64,000 bases of DNA from Rubrimonas sp036735545 (GTDB lineage Bacteria; Pseudomonadota; Alphaproteobacteria; Rhodobacterales; Rhodobacteraceae): the NCBI GenBank assembly GCA_036735545.1, contig DAINOD010000006.1:1-64000 (forward strand). Reading direction: 5' to 3'. The notes under the pieces are model-generated. The model did not search any database. It was given only the letters and a program-made list of their open reading frames with translations, and was not told the DNA's origin. Numbering within the stretch: the stretch's first letter is position 1; each line of letters starts with the position of its first letter. Both the position numbers and the translations under genes were made by a program. Shown here piece after piece: positions 62,919 through 64,000 of the stretch.

Positions 62919-64000
62919 TCATTCTCCTGCGATCATGGCGGGGCGGACGGGCGCGGCGCGCGCCCGCCGGGCCGCGTCGGCGCCGACCTGAACGGCGAGC
63001 CACGCGGCGATGACGAACAGCGCCGCCTCGGCGGCGAAGACGCTGGCGTAGGCGGGCGCCGGCGCGCCGGTCAGCGCGCGCATCCCGTCGACCGCCGCGG
63101 TGCCCAGCAGCCCCCCGGCGCCGAAGGCCACGGCCTGCGCGGCGCCCCACAGGCCCATCCGCGCGCCCTCGCGGCCCGGCGCCTGCGCGCCGGCCAGCGC
63201 CATCATGCTGCCGATGGCCGCGACCGCGAACATGCCGTTGAAAAAGCCCAGCCCGAAGACGTTGGCGTGCAGCGGCCAGGCGCCGGCGTAGGCCGCCGCC
63301 GCGAGGCCCGTCAGCGCCGCGGCCGAGCCGAGACAGCCCGCCACCGTCCAGAGCTTGAGCGACCCGAACACACGCCCGCGCACGACGCTGCCCAGCACGG
63401 CGACGAGGATCATGCCGAGGAAGATCCCCATCTTGTGCCGAGAGGCCAGCGTCGTGGTCTCTCCCACGGTCATGCCGAAGACATGGCCGGCGAAGGGCTC
63501 GAGGATCAGCTCCTGCGTGAAGTAGGCCAGCATCGAGACGAAGATGAAGATCGTGAACAGCCGCGCGCCGGGCTCGGCCCAGGTCTCGGCGATCACGGCG
63601 CGGAAGGGGAGCTTCGCCGTCGCGGGCGGCGCGGGGGCCGGCTCGCCCTCCATGCCCCGCACCGCGAGAACGCTCAGCGTGACCGCGATGGCGCAGACGC
63701 CGGCGGTCACGGCCACCAGCCGTTCGCCGCTGAAGGGGTCGAGCAGTTGCCCGGCGACGGCGGCCGTCAGGGCGAGGCCGAAGATCATCATCAGCCAGAC
63801 GATGGTCGCCGCGGCAGGGCGGCGCTCCGGCGCGACGCGGGTGGACAGCAGCGCCAGCAGCGAGGTGCCCGCCATGCCGACGCCGGCCCCGATCAGAACG
63901 AAAGCGGCCACCGCGAGGCAGATCCCCCACAACGCGCTGGTCGCCATGGTCGCGGTCGCCGCCGCGGCCAGCAGCCCGCCGACCGCCAGCACAGCCACGC
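62919..64000 (-). CDS. PucC/LhaA-family carrier, 5-prime part beyond the window
   Basis: About 360 C-terminal residues of a major-facilitator-type membrane protein. There are roughly ten helices and features of the bacteriochlorophyll-associated BCD family: AGTSLLALLSTRVAPERRPAAATIVWLMMIFGLALTA, QELILEPFAGHVFGMTVGETT and LGFFNGMFAVAAIGSMMALAG. Members assist light-harvesting complex assembly or pigment delivery. Adjacent bchP supports the orf428/bch2-type member. The start lies to the right of the window. Confidence 0.9.
   Translation of the reverse strand, partial: VAVLAVGGLLAAAATATMATSALWGICLAVAAFVLIGAGVGMAGTSLLALLSTRVAPERRPAAATIVWLMMIFGLALTAAVAGQLLDPFSGERLVAVTAGVCAIAVTLSVLAVRGMEGEPAPAPPATAKLPFRAVIAETWAEPGARLFTIFIFVSMLAYFTQELILEPFAGHVFGMTVGETTTLASRHKMGIFLGMILVAVLGSVVRGRVFGSLKLWTVAGCLGSAAALTGLAAAAYAGAWPLHANVFGLGFFNGMFAVAAIGSMMALAGAQAPGREGARMGLWGAAQAVAFGAGGLLGTAAVDGMRALTGAPAPAYASVFAAEAALFVIAAWLAVQVGADAARRARAAPVRPAMIAGE

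Overview
The window is about 72% GC and almost fully coding. It looks like a chromosomal segment from an alphaproteobacterium of the Rhodobacterales type. Supporting signs are the F0 operon order atpI-atpB-atpE-atpX(b-prime)-atpF, the smc/dsbA-like/dciA-like/mutY neighbourhood, the ccmI-ruvX-DUF1289 trio, and the bacteriochlorophyll gene bchP followed upstream by a PucC/LhaA-type carrier. The last two place the right edge at the border of a photosynthesis gene cluster. The organism is therefore probably phototrophic; the genus is not determinable from the sequence alone.

Region 1 (1-20.8 kb) is an accessory catabolic island. A five-gene peptide-type ABC importer (SBP, two permeases, two ATPases; 448-6025, minus) diverges from an M28-like hydrolase gene (6204-7943). 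A minus-strand operon then runs M28-like hydrolase 2, MDR oxidoreductase, amidohydrolase (11838 to 7950). Next come an IclR-family regulator (11907-12731) and a tightly coupled plus-strand operon: M28-like hydrolase 3, two M20 metallopeptidases, and hydantoinase/oxoprolinase subunits A and B (12799-20824). Three copies of one 25-bp tripartite operator, TTTC-N7-GAAAC-N3-GTTTYA, lie exactly at the three promoter regions (6116, 11871, 12754). I infer that the IclR protein controls the whole island. The three M28-like proteins keep the outer metal-binding His/Asp positions but replace the catalytic Glu-Glu pair with a conserved GHSTGRY segment. I consider this island, a dedicated uptake and stepwise hydrolysis system for an unknown amide, peptide or cyclic imide, the best candidate for an undescribed system here. 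A Phd/YefM-type antitoxin start is cut by the left edge.

Region 2 (20.8-29.9 kb) holds core and scattered genes: DUF1289, ruvX, ccmI, an orphan sarcosine oxidase beta-like gene, a periplasmic molybdopterin-fold protein coupled to a histidine kinase with a degenerate ATPase domain, ileS, and a small helical protein.

Region 3 (29.9-42.9 kb) is a nearly complete purine degradation locus. On the minus strand are uraH, xdhA, xdhB, xdhC, puuD (membrane urate oxidase with cytochrome c) and guaD. On the plus strand are a PuuE-UraD fusion, allantoicase and ureidoglycolate lyase, then a UxaA/GarD-family dehydratase and a zinc alcohol dehydrogenase. Together they convert guanine/xanthine through urate and allantoin to glyoxylate and urea.

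Region 4 (43-64 kb) is housekeeping: AsmA-like protein, ATP-dependent DNA ligase, rlmJ, rpoZ-rsh-DUF2062-pdxJ, the F0 ATP synthase operon, smc, a DsbA-like thioredoxin, a DciA-like protein, mutY, DUF488, an unusual soluble chemoreceptor-like protein, bchP and the PucC-family carrier. No rRNA, tRNA, CRISPR array, insertion sequence or prophage was found.
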